A DNA stretch of 64,000 nucleotides from NCBI GenBank assembly GCA_902702965.1, contig CACRXP010000681.1, forward strand, positions 138,529 to 202,528. The letters are read 5' to 3'. Position numbers and translations under genes: made by a program. This DNA comes from Spirometra erinaceieuropaei. Lineage: Eukaryota > Platyhelminthes > Cestoda > Diphyllobothriidea > Diphyllobothriidae. The notes beneath the pieces are model-generated. The model made no database searches. It was not told where the DNA came from and saw only the letters and a list, made by a program, of their open reading frames with translations. Shown here in pieces: positions 47,159-57,700 of the stretch (position 1 is its first letter; each line of letters opens with the position of its first letter).

Positions 47159-48114
47159 TTACTGAAGGCATTGTTTATAGTCACCATCTAACAAACCCCG
47201 TTTCAATAATGAGTAGAAGTCATCAGAACGCATATCAAGCAGGCCCAATAAAGTGGGGTTTATGGGTTCATAAGCGCATATGGTAGTATTTGTATATGAG
47301 CCGCAAAGTCCAACAGTAGACAGTCGAATCTTATTTGGCGAGTCGAAATCCGTTCTCCAATAAGTGATATCGAGAGTCGCCCTAAACGTCAAGCCAAGTA
47401 GATCAAAGATAAAGTATCCAATTGTATTCCACGTGTTATCGAACAGATATGATAATCGTTTCTAGGATAAAATAATATGTCAATCATAGCAGTGTCAATG
47501 TCGTGTCAATTGCTACTAAAAGATAATATAATATGGAGTCATTTCACGGTCATTTTCTTACTTGCTGTTCAATATGAGCTTTGGCTTCAAGTATTTGTGA
47601 CTGACATGTGTACTGTAAGTATTTTGCGGGTGCTACATCCCGTGCGAATGAGCAATCGAAATGTAGGGATGCGCGATTTATTAGCACTTCGAGATTTAAA
47701 CGCGAACTGTCTTGCAGGAAAATTGTTTTCCTAAAACTTAGACGATAGGCCTTGCCTGCCAAGTAATCGGCGACTTCGTCGAGGAGGATATCGTCGTCAT
47801 TTCTCGGACATTTCGGTGTTTCTAAAAATAAGAGTGATTGTGAGGTTGTTACATTAACAGATAAAGTGTGGCCCAGATTGAGTGATCGGCGGTTAGTAAA
47901 ATGATGCTTCATGTTTCGAAGAATCGATAGTATATAATCAGTGTACATTAAGCATGCAATATAGTAACAGAAATAAAGGAATCATGCAATCCTGCATGCC
48001 ATATTTCTCATGTGGTGGCAACGTATGTAAATTTTTAAAATGATTTTTACTATTTATGAGCAAACAACATTCTGCAGAATGAAACAAAATGAGAACAACG
48101 ATCAGAAGATCCAT
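47159..48114 (-). CDS. Secreted three-exon family, locus 5 (intact)
   Basis: Predicted minus-strand CDS of 627 nt: exons 48114-48051, 47821-47562 and 47461-47159, giving 208 residues. Exon 1 reads MDLLIVVLILFHSAECC, a signal peptide, and ends AATA|GTAAAA in phase 1. Exon 2 follows TTTTTAG with TPKCPRNDDD and contains LHFDCSFARDVAP, KYLQYTCQSQ, and donor CAA|GTAAGA. Exon 3 follows ATCCTAG with LTFRATLDITYW, KIRLSTVGLCG, TNTTIC (an N-glycosylation sequon) and LLDMRSDDFYSLLKRG, and ends in QCLQ. Introns are 229 and 100 bp. All splice sites are canonical and no stop interrupts it. Likely secreted, with six Cys in the mature part. No known family is recognised. Exon 3 could alternatively be read alone, but the intron phases argue for the spliced model. 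Confidence 0.8.
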
Positions 48115-48150
48115 TGCTTGTCAGAGCAGTGTGGATTCGCAACTAATATA
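48115..48150 (-). promoter_or_regulatory. TATA-like core promoter of locus 5
   Basis: TATATTA on the minus strand at 48150-48144 begins 36 nt before the ATG, followed by an AATCCACACTGCTCTGACA block. Positions and words match loci 1 and 6, implying a very short 5' untranslated region. Confidence 0.55.
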
Positions 48151-48596
48151 CTAAAGCAGCTTAAGCAACCAACGAAGAGTCGGTCAAACTCCCGCACGAT
48201 CATTGGTCACACGTGGACTGACACGCGTCGCCAGACAGCGCATATCTGCTCACATAAAACCACTTTAAAAGGATCAAGGCACAAGGCTGCTTGTCCGCAT
48301 TCATAAGTCCATGATGTAATGATTGCAAGCACGAATGACGCTTCTACCCCCAGGTTGCTATCATTTAGAACAAAACTCGAATAATCGTGAGAAGTAATTC
48401 CGGTGACGGCATCGTTTAGTTGCCCTGAATGTCCATTCCCAAATTCACGTTTTGCATCCGCTTGGAATTATACATAATAATAGATCGGCTAGTAGTCATC
48501 ACTTCCAAAGGCATAAGTAAAGTCACCTAACTGGCATTACACACTGATATTCTTCAGAGTAATAATGCTTACCTAATGGAATACCATGCCCATGAG

Positions 48597-48803
48597 TTAA
48601 CCTTGTTGGTTGAAGGAATCTTTATTGATCCTGAAATGTATATTCGTGGTCTCTGACAAGGGTCGAAGACTGTTAGATTTCGCGTGGTTCCTAGACCATA
48701 ATCCATGTGCTGAATTCATCTGAATATTTCTGGCATTCAGTATCTTGACTGGATTGTCATTGGCTGACTGTGTTGCAGTGCCCGATACTGTCGTCGGTAG
48801 CAC
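48597..48803 (-). other. Conserved open frame upstream of locus 5
   Basis: Counterpart of 6077-6292: same stop position and no indel over about 68 codons. There is no ATG; GTG occupies the start. It is about 480 bp upstream of exon 1 on the same strand. Confidence 0.3.
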
Positions 48804-48950
48804 TGCCGGTATTCACGTGGTCAGTAAAATCGACTGTTATCTGAATTCCAACAACGGTGCACGCTGTTTATCTGGCTTTGATCGCCGATTGTTATATGTT
48901 GGGGGTTTTCTCACTAAAACCTGCACGTTGTGACACGAGAATGGTACCTA

Positions 48951-49438
48951 CAGTAAGTGGGCTAACTCGTGAAAGGTCAAGCAAAATTCCTAAATGCGTT
49001 CTCATTTCGAAAATGTCAATTAAGTAGAGTTACAAAATTCATAATCATACAGCGCAATACTGTGATAATTCAGTCACCTTAGGAGGCCGGTTTTCAAAGG
49101 AAGGTCCTTTCGATTGCATGCAAAACTATACTCTTTAAAAAGTGATTACCTACGTGCCATGCATTTTTTTCTCATTAATTTTCGATATTCTTAAAAAAAT
49201 TCAATTATATTTCGTTGAAGAAATACATAACAATATTCATTCGTTTGCACATTCGGTAAAAATTTACGTCTTTCTTCAATTTTATGCTCAAACGTAGGGT
49301 ATAAATCGGTTTTCGAGGACTTTTCCAATTCTCGAATAACTCTGAACGTGACCTGCCGTTGCACTTGCATTCGGGTTTCCAAACTACAAGCCGTACATTT
49401 TCCGCGTACGCAAACCGTACTGATAATCATGCTACTTA
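48951..49438. mobile_element. Family A transposon, left part
   Basis: CAGTAAGTGGGCTAACTCG after TA at 48949-48950. Its arm and centre follow the family to about 49430, where an A3 element is inserted. It is in the same position as the element at 6429 in the other duplicate. Confidence 0.75.
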
Positions 49439-50064
49439 CAGCAGGTGTGTTAACTCACGAAATGTTAACTAAAATCCTGAAATGCGTTTGTGATTCGAAA
49501 CGTTTGCTTAAGTATAGTTTCAAAAAACTAACCTTGCGACATAACCTCACAATAATTCAGTTTCCTCGGGATACCGGCTTTTGAAAGATTTCCTATCTGT
49601 CCGCCTGCAAAAACTACAGTCTGTAAAAATGGCCACTTAAATAGTATGATTTTTTTCATTGAGTTCCTATGTCCTTATACATTCAGAGATGTTTCATAGA
49701 AAGATACATAAAAATATTCATTCTTTATTCATTTGGTACAAAATTGCCCGTTTTTCCAATGTTTTGCTTGAAAAGGGGTAACGTTTGGTAGTAAAAAACC
49801 TTTAAAATAGTCCGAATAATTCCCAACCAGACCTGCATTTTTATATGAAATATGTTTACATTTATAAAGGTCATTTTTCGTCGAATTTATGTTTTGCAGG
49901 CGGCCGGAAAGAGGATTTTTGAGAGCCAACATCCCGAAGTAAATAAATTATCATGAGACTATGCTGCAAGGAGATTAATATTACAATCCTACTTAAGCAA
50001 TCTTCGGAGTCGAACACGTATTTCAGAATTTCAGTTAACATTGCATAAGTTAGCAAATCTATTG
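49439..50064. mobile_element. Family A3 transposon, full length
   Basis: A 626-bp element from CAGCAGGTGTGTTAACTCAC (after TA) to a right end AAGTTAGCAAATCTATTG followed by TA. It has long imperfect inverted arms, like family A, but is shorter, with a different terminal sequence. Inserted into the family A copy at 48951. Confidence 0.75.
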
Positions 50065-50066
50065 TA

Positions 50067-50545
50067 CGTCAGGTCAGAGTTGCGGCTGTGAATATGCTTT
50101 TACCGGGCGCATAGAAGACACACTTTGTTAAGAAAACGCGAAATATAGCTTTTTTCACGGCAGTTCATGAATTCAATTGAATAGATGCTGAAAATATCCT
50201 TTCTTAATACCATATTATGCACATCCTCGGCTATAAGCCTATTTCCCCTACTGGTTTGGCAAAATTTCGTGCTATGTATCGACGCCGCTTCAAAGTACTC
50301 TGCGCCGACCTGACAGAAAGGTTGACCTAAAGTCGTGTATACTCACAAAGCCGCGCACGTTGGCATTTGTAAACACACGCCCCAGTCCAAAAAAGGGCCC
50401 TGACCTTATTCAATTCATCCAACAAAACTTCAAACAACCCAGACTTACGCAGTCTGTCCTGCCTGCTGCCGCATTGTTGGCCGAATTCAATGTTGTCTAA
50501 AGCTTTAAATTCGTTTTCTTGTGTACTTAAGCTAGTCATTACTTC
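50067..50545 (+). repeat. Family B dispersed repeat
   Basis: Same strand and same order as 9745-10345 (TATGCACATCCTCGGCT, GCGCCGACCTGACA, GCAGTCTGTCCTG). It again follows an A3 element, so A3 and B share a duplicated neighbourhood. Confidence 0.65.
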
Positions 50546-50559
50546 AGAACATTTCAAAC

Positions 50560-50950
50560 TTAAAAGAGATAGGCGCGATCACTGGAACAAGAGCTTTATT
50601 CGCCCTACCCTTCTGGTTCTCGCCCACACCCATCATCAGAAACAGTGACAGAAACGGGGGATTCGTGCACAGGAGGTTCCATAAGTTATATCATGCAGTC
50701 GCTATGCTACTGCATACCAATGATAATTAACCTCTCCCCTCTTAATCGAGAACTATTCCCCGCTGGTGCGCAAATTGCTTGATAGCGGGCATGTAAGTCG
50801 TTCATTGCTGAAATCCAATCATCTGTGTCGGATGCTGGCGTGACGATTGCTCGACCATCTGGCTCACCGGGCTGCGCCCTCTCCGAGTGGCGAATTACTT
50901 TGGCCAGACTATGCCTCAGCATCGACTATGTAGTTAGGATGTCGCTTCAC
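50560..50950 (-). mobile_element. 3' end of another Penelope-like element
   Basis: On the minus strand this matches 20790-21070: CCAGATGGTCGAGCAATCGTCACG, GGTATGCAGTAGCAT and CCGTTTCTG before CTGATGATGG. The CTGATGA of the hammerhead-like motif is at 50639-50633; the later part (AATAAAGCTC) is retained but the core GAAAC and stem II differ. No reverse transcriptase is attached here. Confidence 0.65.
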
Positions 50951-51180
50951 CCATCGCTTAAGAACATTTCTAATGGTGTAATATTTGTTGACGGCCGAAG
51001 GAAGAAAACCTCGTCGATATGTAGATGCTGCTATTTCAGCTTATGCATACATCTTTCAAATGATCTTTCTTTTAACCACCAATTAGATAATTGCAACCTG
51101 CACAACACTTCCCCTGTGCGTGAAGGGTAGATCTCACAGACACAAAAGGAATGCGGCTGCAAGAGACAAAACATGACTAG
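50950..51180. repeat. Partial family B variant
   Basis: GACGGCCGAAGGAAGAAA and GTAGATCTCACAGACACAAAAGGAATGCGGC resemble part of the B variant at 13485-13570. Confidence 0.4.
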
Positions 51181-53440
51181 CCCACGCTTGTAAATTCATT
51201 GTGAATTCATTTCCAATAGCAGACGCCATCCTAAATCTAAAAGGCAGGTTTCGTTTGCAGCGAAATGTGACAATACAACAAAAATGACTTTTATATTCTT
51301 GGTATGAATAGCCTTTCAGAAGTTTTTAAAAGGACGCTCATTTTGACAAGGACTGCTACGGAAAGAAGTAATCTGTTTGTGCGTGTCTGAAGCCAAGACC
51401 TACATTCAAAAAGGTCTGCGTAAGACATTAGATCAGAGTTGTTTACTGTAATATTTTCACACACTGCACCCGGTATTTGATAAAATCCATAAACGAGGGC
51501 CACAATTATTGCTGAGACTTTAAACGCACCGTGAGGACTCCGGATAATGTTCCAACATTTGCGTAAGCATACCTGAGATGTTTGAGTAGGTTTTTCGATT
51601 GGAGACAACCTTCTCAACTGAAAACCACTGATCGTGGCTCAAGCAATGGAAATTGAGAAATAAACTACTCATCTAATGTGTTTGCGCGGGTGAGAGTGGA
51701 ACATGATATTGAAATAATAGGCTATCTAGAAGAATGTTTCGCAAATACCCTAAATTCAGGTGAGGAATATGCCGCATTCAACGTTTTTTTCGTAATTACT
51801 TCCCGGATTGACTTTCTTGTAGCACCTACTAAAGGGGCCTAATTAAACCATCTTCCTCCTCGTTGTAGTGCACTATACACAGACAAAGTACTAAAGTGAA
51901 GGACATGGTCTCCGTCGTAAGGCCAAAAGTCATGAGCAAATTGTAACTATTGTCATCTACAACACGGGTTCTAAAAAGTTAATGTATAGCAATTGAACAC
52001 TAATGGCACTATTTGAGTACGGGGGGAATAATAAATAGCGTAGCTTCCATTGTGAGCGTACGTCTTGCCTGATGTGCCAACGGTGCGCGTCAGTCTGAGT
52101 ATCGAGGAGGCAAAAAAGATAGAGGGCGTTCGGCCAGAATGCGGAATTGGCTTTCAAATCAGCTTCAGTCGTTTGCTCTGCACAAATCACTTATCAGTAT
52201 ATTGTTGTCCAGATGCAGTTGATTCTCGTACTACCCAGGCTAAGGTAGGTTCTTAGGCGATAAGTATCTCTCTGAACAGGAATTTGGCCCTGTCGCTATG
52301 AAGAGTAACCGTTGGAGCGGCCTACAAGTTGTTTATTGAGTATTGTTAAGGTCTAGCATTCGCTATGTCGTATTTGCCCTAATTGTTATCGCACTGTGCA
52401 CATTTTGAATTTTTAATCAGTTCTAACGAGCTATATCTATTTCAAGTGACAGTGAAACGAGGACATAATGCAACTTTTACTCGTACACGGGCCGAGAACA
52501 CCGTCATTTTTGATGGGTTGGGGTAGGACGATGCTCCATGGCAGTTAACAGTTTAACAGTAGCCTTCTGTATCATCGCCACACAACTTGGCGACATTTTG
52601 TTCATAAAAGTCACTGATAAATGAGTCTTCATTTATCAACACAAGAGCCATACCGCGTGAAATAAACCTGACTACAAAGATTATCATCAAAATGTTAGTT
52701 AGGATCAGGGAAATCTCGTTTGCACATCATTATTTTAAAGGGTTTGATTTGCAGCTAGAGAATTTCGTAGTTATAACAACTGCTGATGACAATGTCGCGA
52801 CAGGATCCACAATAATATCCGTTTGCAATACAGTAAGTAGTCACTTGTACCCATATTTGCCAGGTTTGATTGAATTGCCCTAGGCGTTGCATGAGGAAGT
52901 AATGTAAGTGATCGACACCGTATTCGTTGCAGCGCTGGGTCCTAGGCTTACAGCCGCAGTGTGAGGTTTAAATGACATTAGTGTTCTGACCGACGATAAT
53001 TTTAGTCGAAACAAAAACTTTATGCAAGCGCATAAGTGCAAAGTGTTTGCATATGACAGCAAAATCTGGGAAGTCCTCTTCATCGTTGCCGATGAGCTAT
53101 GATTCCAAGAATTGAAGGGCTGTCCTTGTTGGCATACATCATTGCTTAATTTGAGCAAGTGCACCGTACCGCATCATGCAGACGGCATCCCGGTATCAAG
53201 TCTGGGCATCTAACATCTGAAAAACTTCTCTAGCAAATGGAAGAAAAGAAGGACCTGGAAATTTTGTGGACAAATATTTTATACATTTGATAAATCTGAG
53301 GTTTACCATCATATGGACCTTGGGAATTTCGGACGAAGACTGCTCTTCAGACGTTTTTAGCCGCACGACGAATACACAATCCAGTACTAAAAACCCTGGT
53401 TTCACCTGAATTTTTGCTTATTTCGGAGGATGTAGACATT
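51180..53440. other. No gene confirmed; hydrophobic open frame at 51291-51617
   Basis: A minus-strand frame of 108 codons (51617-51291) has a hydrophobic stretch (AFKVSAIIVALVYGFYQ) followed by AVCENITVN, which could be a signal anchor and a glycosylation site. It has no homologue in the window, and the start is upstream of any clear promoter. The rest of the region shows only short frames. Confidence 0.25.
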
Positions 53441-53457
53441 GTCTGTCTAGGTTACAA

Positions 53458-53634
53458 GCAGACGGAAACCACGGCTAAAGACAGTTGTGCGAGATCTAGA
53501 CAGAAATCTGCCGTATCATGAATGGGATCGATTGCCAGGGCTACCAGCAGACGGAAACAACTGTTAAAAACAGTTTTGCGAGATCCACTTAGAAGACTGT
53601 TGCGCCATGCATGGGTTGGATTTCGTTCTCCGGT
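53458..53634. repeat. 88-bp tandem duplication
   Basis: AGCAGACGGAAA begins at 53458 and again at 53546, with ACAGTTNTGCGAGATC and CATGNATGGG repeated in the same order. Two diverged units. Confidence 0.65.
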
Positions 53635-53856
53635 GCAGAGACCCTTTTTAATTCGCAAGTTCAACAACAATTTGCGAAAACGCCATCAAACAATAACAGT
53701 TCCAATGCATATTTGAAGTAACAAAGTTATTTGGTTAACGTCGTATGATAAAATAATGGTATAGTTTCCTTATGTTGGTCTGTAATTACCCAGTCTGAGT
53801 AAAAAGTCACATCTACCTTAGTAGGACGCGTGTTGCAGCAACATGTTTGCTAAAAC

Positions 53857-54740
53857 TTATGCAATCAAATCTTCGACCTTGACGCATTTGCTTTGGAGAA
53901 ACAAGCTTAGTCTTCGAGAATATGCGCTTACCATGGAGCTAGAGAGTGAATCCTTGAATTTCGGGACAGGATACTGATCTAAGATATGCACTGAGCTCAG
54001 CGTGCGGTAGTCGTCACACGGTCGCCAATCGCCAGTCATATTTGGGACAAGATGGATGGGGTGATGTCCAGCAGCTTTAGGACTGTGTTCGAACTCTGCT
54101 TCCGTGATCTTTAAACGGTCCAGAGTTCAATGGTAACGTTGTGACAGGTGACTGTAGGTGAAAACTTCACTCCTCGAAATGAAGTGCTGGTCAGACAGGG
54201 GAGCTTCCTGACAAGGGAGGGGGAAGGACAGTCAAAGATGAGCAAGGTGGTAAGAGGGTTGCGGCACGGACTCAATTAGGACTGTCAGGAACCACGAAGT
54301 TTCGTGAGGTCATCGACAAGCCCGCGATTATTCAAATCTACGAGTATGTTGAAGTGAGTTAGAAAGTCAACCCCCTTTAGGGCGACGGAAACCTCGAAGA
54401 TTATAAAAACCCACAAAAAATCCGTCGAGAGTCCAAATTGCATGCAATGAAACGCTGCCCAAAGGTACTGAAATTTTTGGTAGCTGTGAGTCATAAAGAG
54501 CTGTAGAGTCTGCGCCCAGCCGGGGTTAGTATATCCATGCTAACTTCGGGACCAGAGTAAACAAGGAAATCAGTCCCAACGACAGTGTCCCAGATGAACG
54601 AGTAGTGAATGCGAAGACTGGCAGCGCCTCCAGCATGGCTGTAGACATTGCCCAGCTGCTCCTCAAAATTATTGGTGATACCGAAACACGCTGCTTGGAC
54701 GGCGCTTGGGTAAAACAGTGGAAATCCGCGTTAGTCTGCT
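53857..54740 (-). pseudogene. Ty3/gypsy retrotransposon remains (protease and RT)
   Basis: Read on the minus strand from 54740: VVGTDFLVYSGPEVS resembles a retroviral-type protease segment (the usual DTGA is replaced). Then GQRFIACNLDSRR and, in another frame, LWVFIIFEVSVALKGVDFLTHFNILVD (the GADFL segment). Further on, GDWRPCDDYRTLSSVHILDQ and YPVP match the start of Ty3/gypsy reverse transcriptase. Several frameshifts and stops separate them and no LTR was found, so it is an old fragment. Confidence 0.7.
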
Positions 54741-54744
54741 AGTA

Positions 54745-57245
54745 GTAGCCGCAGTATGCATGGCTTTCAGTTACATTAATGTCTCCTTGAGTCCATTCAA
54801 GTGTACGTTACCTATTAGAGGAGTTGAGTGACGTGTGACCTTTGGTCATGCGACATTATGCTATAAATTTGCGGAAGAAGAGTTGTTGCTAAAGAAACGT
54901 TCGCAGAATTCCAGTGTTCGGAAATTCGTGTTAAGCAATGCTGTAAGGGTCAAAAGTGTAAATTTTACCCTAAGCACGCAAAATAGTTCCTTTCGGAAGT
55001 CATAAACTAGGGAGCTATGAAAGCAGGCTTTTTCAGTAATCAGGACAGGTTGCTGTGAATTGGTTCTTTGCTTATATCAGAGCGAAGCCTGCGTTCGAGA
55101 TAGCGCCATTCACTGAGACGACTTATTTTCACACCGGTCGGTGATGTAGGCAACAATTAATTGATCAATTAATTGATTGTTCCATGGGTTGTGTGTAGTG
55201 AATGCTTAGAAGTAAAAAAAGGTCAAGTGCGATAAACAGCCCCGGAAATTGGGGTGAAAGCAAGGTTGCCACTACCAACGATATCCGTCGTATCATTCCA
55301 CCGTCAGCCATTAGGCAGACTTAACTCATTGTTTTGTTTTATCCGCTATCAAGCAGTGTTCTTGATCCCATTAACGTCCCCTACGAGCAAATTCGGCAAT
55401 AATTAAGTCTTGAAATTTCATACTTCTCAGAATCCAACTGCATTTCAAGCGCAGTTATCAAATTGTTAGCCATACCCTAGCTGCTTAGCCAGTGAACCTT
55501 TCAAGTGGAAGTCAGGATTTTGGTCCAGAGATAATAATTACCTCGTGTGCCCAAAACTCTACCTCCAACAATGAAGTCCCTGACTTCCGTCAAGCCATGC
55601 AGCTTCTGTGTTCTCCATTGCATGTATTTTAGCCGAAATGGCTGTGTTCAGACTTGTGGTATGCAAACGCGGAATACATTGCGTACATAATCCATATTCC
55701 AGAGTAGCTAACTATGTATAGAGACATTCACCAGAGTATGCTTAGCCTTTGTATCGGAATAGCCGGCAAGACAATGTATGTCAGTAAACGACAAGGTGAA
55801 AGTGCAGCCATAGAAGGGTTTGTCATATGCTCGAAGGCTCTGTTGGAGGAGGCAAATTTGTTATGGGGAGTCGAAGAAGAAATTCCGACGACTGACATCC
55901 TCATAAGTAAATGGAAGATCGAGGTAAACTAGGACCGAATTGCACACCATAAGAAGATCATGAACATCTTACGATAAACTGCAGAGTGCATTTTGCAGAC
56001 TCAACCTCTTGCAAAAATGCCGATCCCGTCGAAGAGCATTGGAGCATAAAGTTTACCTTGTTGAAGTGGGAAAAGTTTGTAAAAACAAACAAAACGGATA
56101 CTACAAACCCTCTGTCAACACATGCATACCAGCAACCGACCGCATATCCACACTTTAGACAGTTAGTACTTTGATCAATTCACCACCGCATACAGCGTGT
56201 CTCGTGAATGACATTTTGACAACGTCACCTCCATTATTTTAGAATTTACAATAAAAATCCCATAAACAGGTATATTTCGAAGGCGATGACTTTTGAGACA
56301 AATTTGCTGTCATTTAACCTAATGTGCAAATCAATCGATGATACCTCGCTGGCTACTACCGCAACATAACGCGTGACAGTCAGCTGGTTCCGTAGTTTGT
56401 CGCTATAAAAGCCCTTCGGCCCTCGCATTCAGTACTACGGGAGTGTGAGGATAATGACTAGCTTACCGAAAGTCGGGCTGCACGGCATCTTCTTAATTTT
56501 GGCTAATGGCACTGTCACGCAGGTCAGATTTCATCCACCCTATGATGACCCGAACATGTTTTACGCATGCGGTCATTCATGTCATGCGTAGATGGGCTGT
56601 CGGGCACCATCGACCACTGCTACCACGCGGTGGACGTCGTTGTTCACAACGGTTGAACTGTCATCACAAATGTCTAAGCTGCCAAAAGTTTGGACCATTT
56701 GAAGGTTTCCTGTTGAAGCCGCCTTTCTTCTGGTATCTGTGATACCTATCCTTCAGACTCGAGAGGCATGTGTTGCGACTAAGCAGTGTGTCAGTGTGTG
56801 TGCAGTTTGGGCGCCACCGTAATCAGGGCTAAATGCTAGTGCTGTAGGGAGAGGAAAAAAGGCGCCAGAAGGAGGTGTTATTGTGCATAGAACCCGCAGC
56901 TGGGCCAAGCTCAAGTGGTGTCCAGTCAGTGTGTGGTGCATTTGCCGAGGGGTGGTGTCCCAGTGGCTTATTTTGCTGGTTGTAGGGGGTGGCGCGTTCA
57001 AGTGGCGCATGGGTAGCCGCGGCGCTGTGTAGACGCAATTGTGTCCAAGCTTAATTCGGTTAAGTTTCTTCAGGTCAGCTCGTCTGGGACGGCTCGCTGC
57101 AAGGGGTGAATAACCTTGAGGCAGCGAGGTCTTGAACAGTGACGCCAGACCGGTCATGATGGCTGCCCGCCACACATGTAGCGCAGATTGTAATGACCTT
57201 ACATTCGGTCTTAAGTCAGGGTTATTTGGATTGTTCATGCGCAAG
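54745..57245. other. No gene confirmed; contains a 22-bp palindrome
   Basis: A perfect palindrome lies at 55154-55175 (arms CAATTAATTGA and TCAATTAATTG). A plus-strand open frame at 55714-55932 (72 codons) and a GC-richer minus-strand frame at 57244-56753 (163 codons, rich in Pro, His, Arg) have no motif I recognise. Confidence 0.3.
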
Positions 57246-57259
57246 TGGAAATCGCGTCA

Positions 57260-57700
57260 TCGATAAGTGGACGGCGTTTTTTCTTTCGAATTTAACCTTA
57301 CCTTCTATCAGCATAAATGTTCTAAAATGGTATGCAGCTTACTTACACAAAGAAACTGATCTATCACCTAGGACAGCAATGACTTTGGCCAACAATGCGA
57401 CCACATATAGACGGTCAGACCGTGTAAGTCTGGGTAGTGTGAAATTCTGAAGGGTGAACTGAAAGGGGCCAGGGCTGTTTCGGGGCCTGGCGTGGACTAG
57501 TAAATGCAAACGTGGGTGGCTTTGTGGGTTGGCATGAGGAAGATTGGCCTGTATGAAAGATCAGTGCATAGTGTATTGAGATGGTGTTGCGCTCTTACAT
57601 GAGTCCATAACCATTATGGGAGAAAACGGTCTCAGCCCGGAGGCGAGGATGTTGACAGCGTAACATACTTCACAGCATACATTTACAAAATTACAAATAC
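57260..57700 (-). repeat. Family B dispersed repeat, reverse
   Basis: A decayed reverse copy: CAGACCGTGTAAGTCTGGGTAGTGTG, GGGTGAACTGAA and GAGGATGTTGACAGC correspond to words in 42340-42570. Confidence 0.5.

Larger units (their letters stand above)
45810..49430. repeat. Segmental duplication, copy 2
   Basis: Collinear with 2330-6890; see that entry. This copy lacks the retroelement insertion present there and carries the intact gene at 47159-48114. Its right part ends in a family A insertion shared with the other copy, then interrupted by an A3 insertion at 49439. Confidence 0.75.

Noticed and set aside
56753..57244. 163-codon minus-strand frame rich in Pro, His and Arg
   Set aside because: Composition is biased by GC-richer DNA; no motif, no exon signals, and no second copy to compare with.
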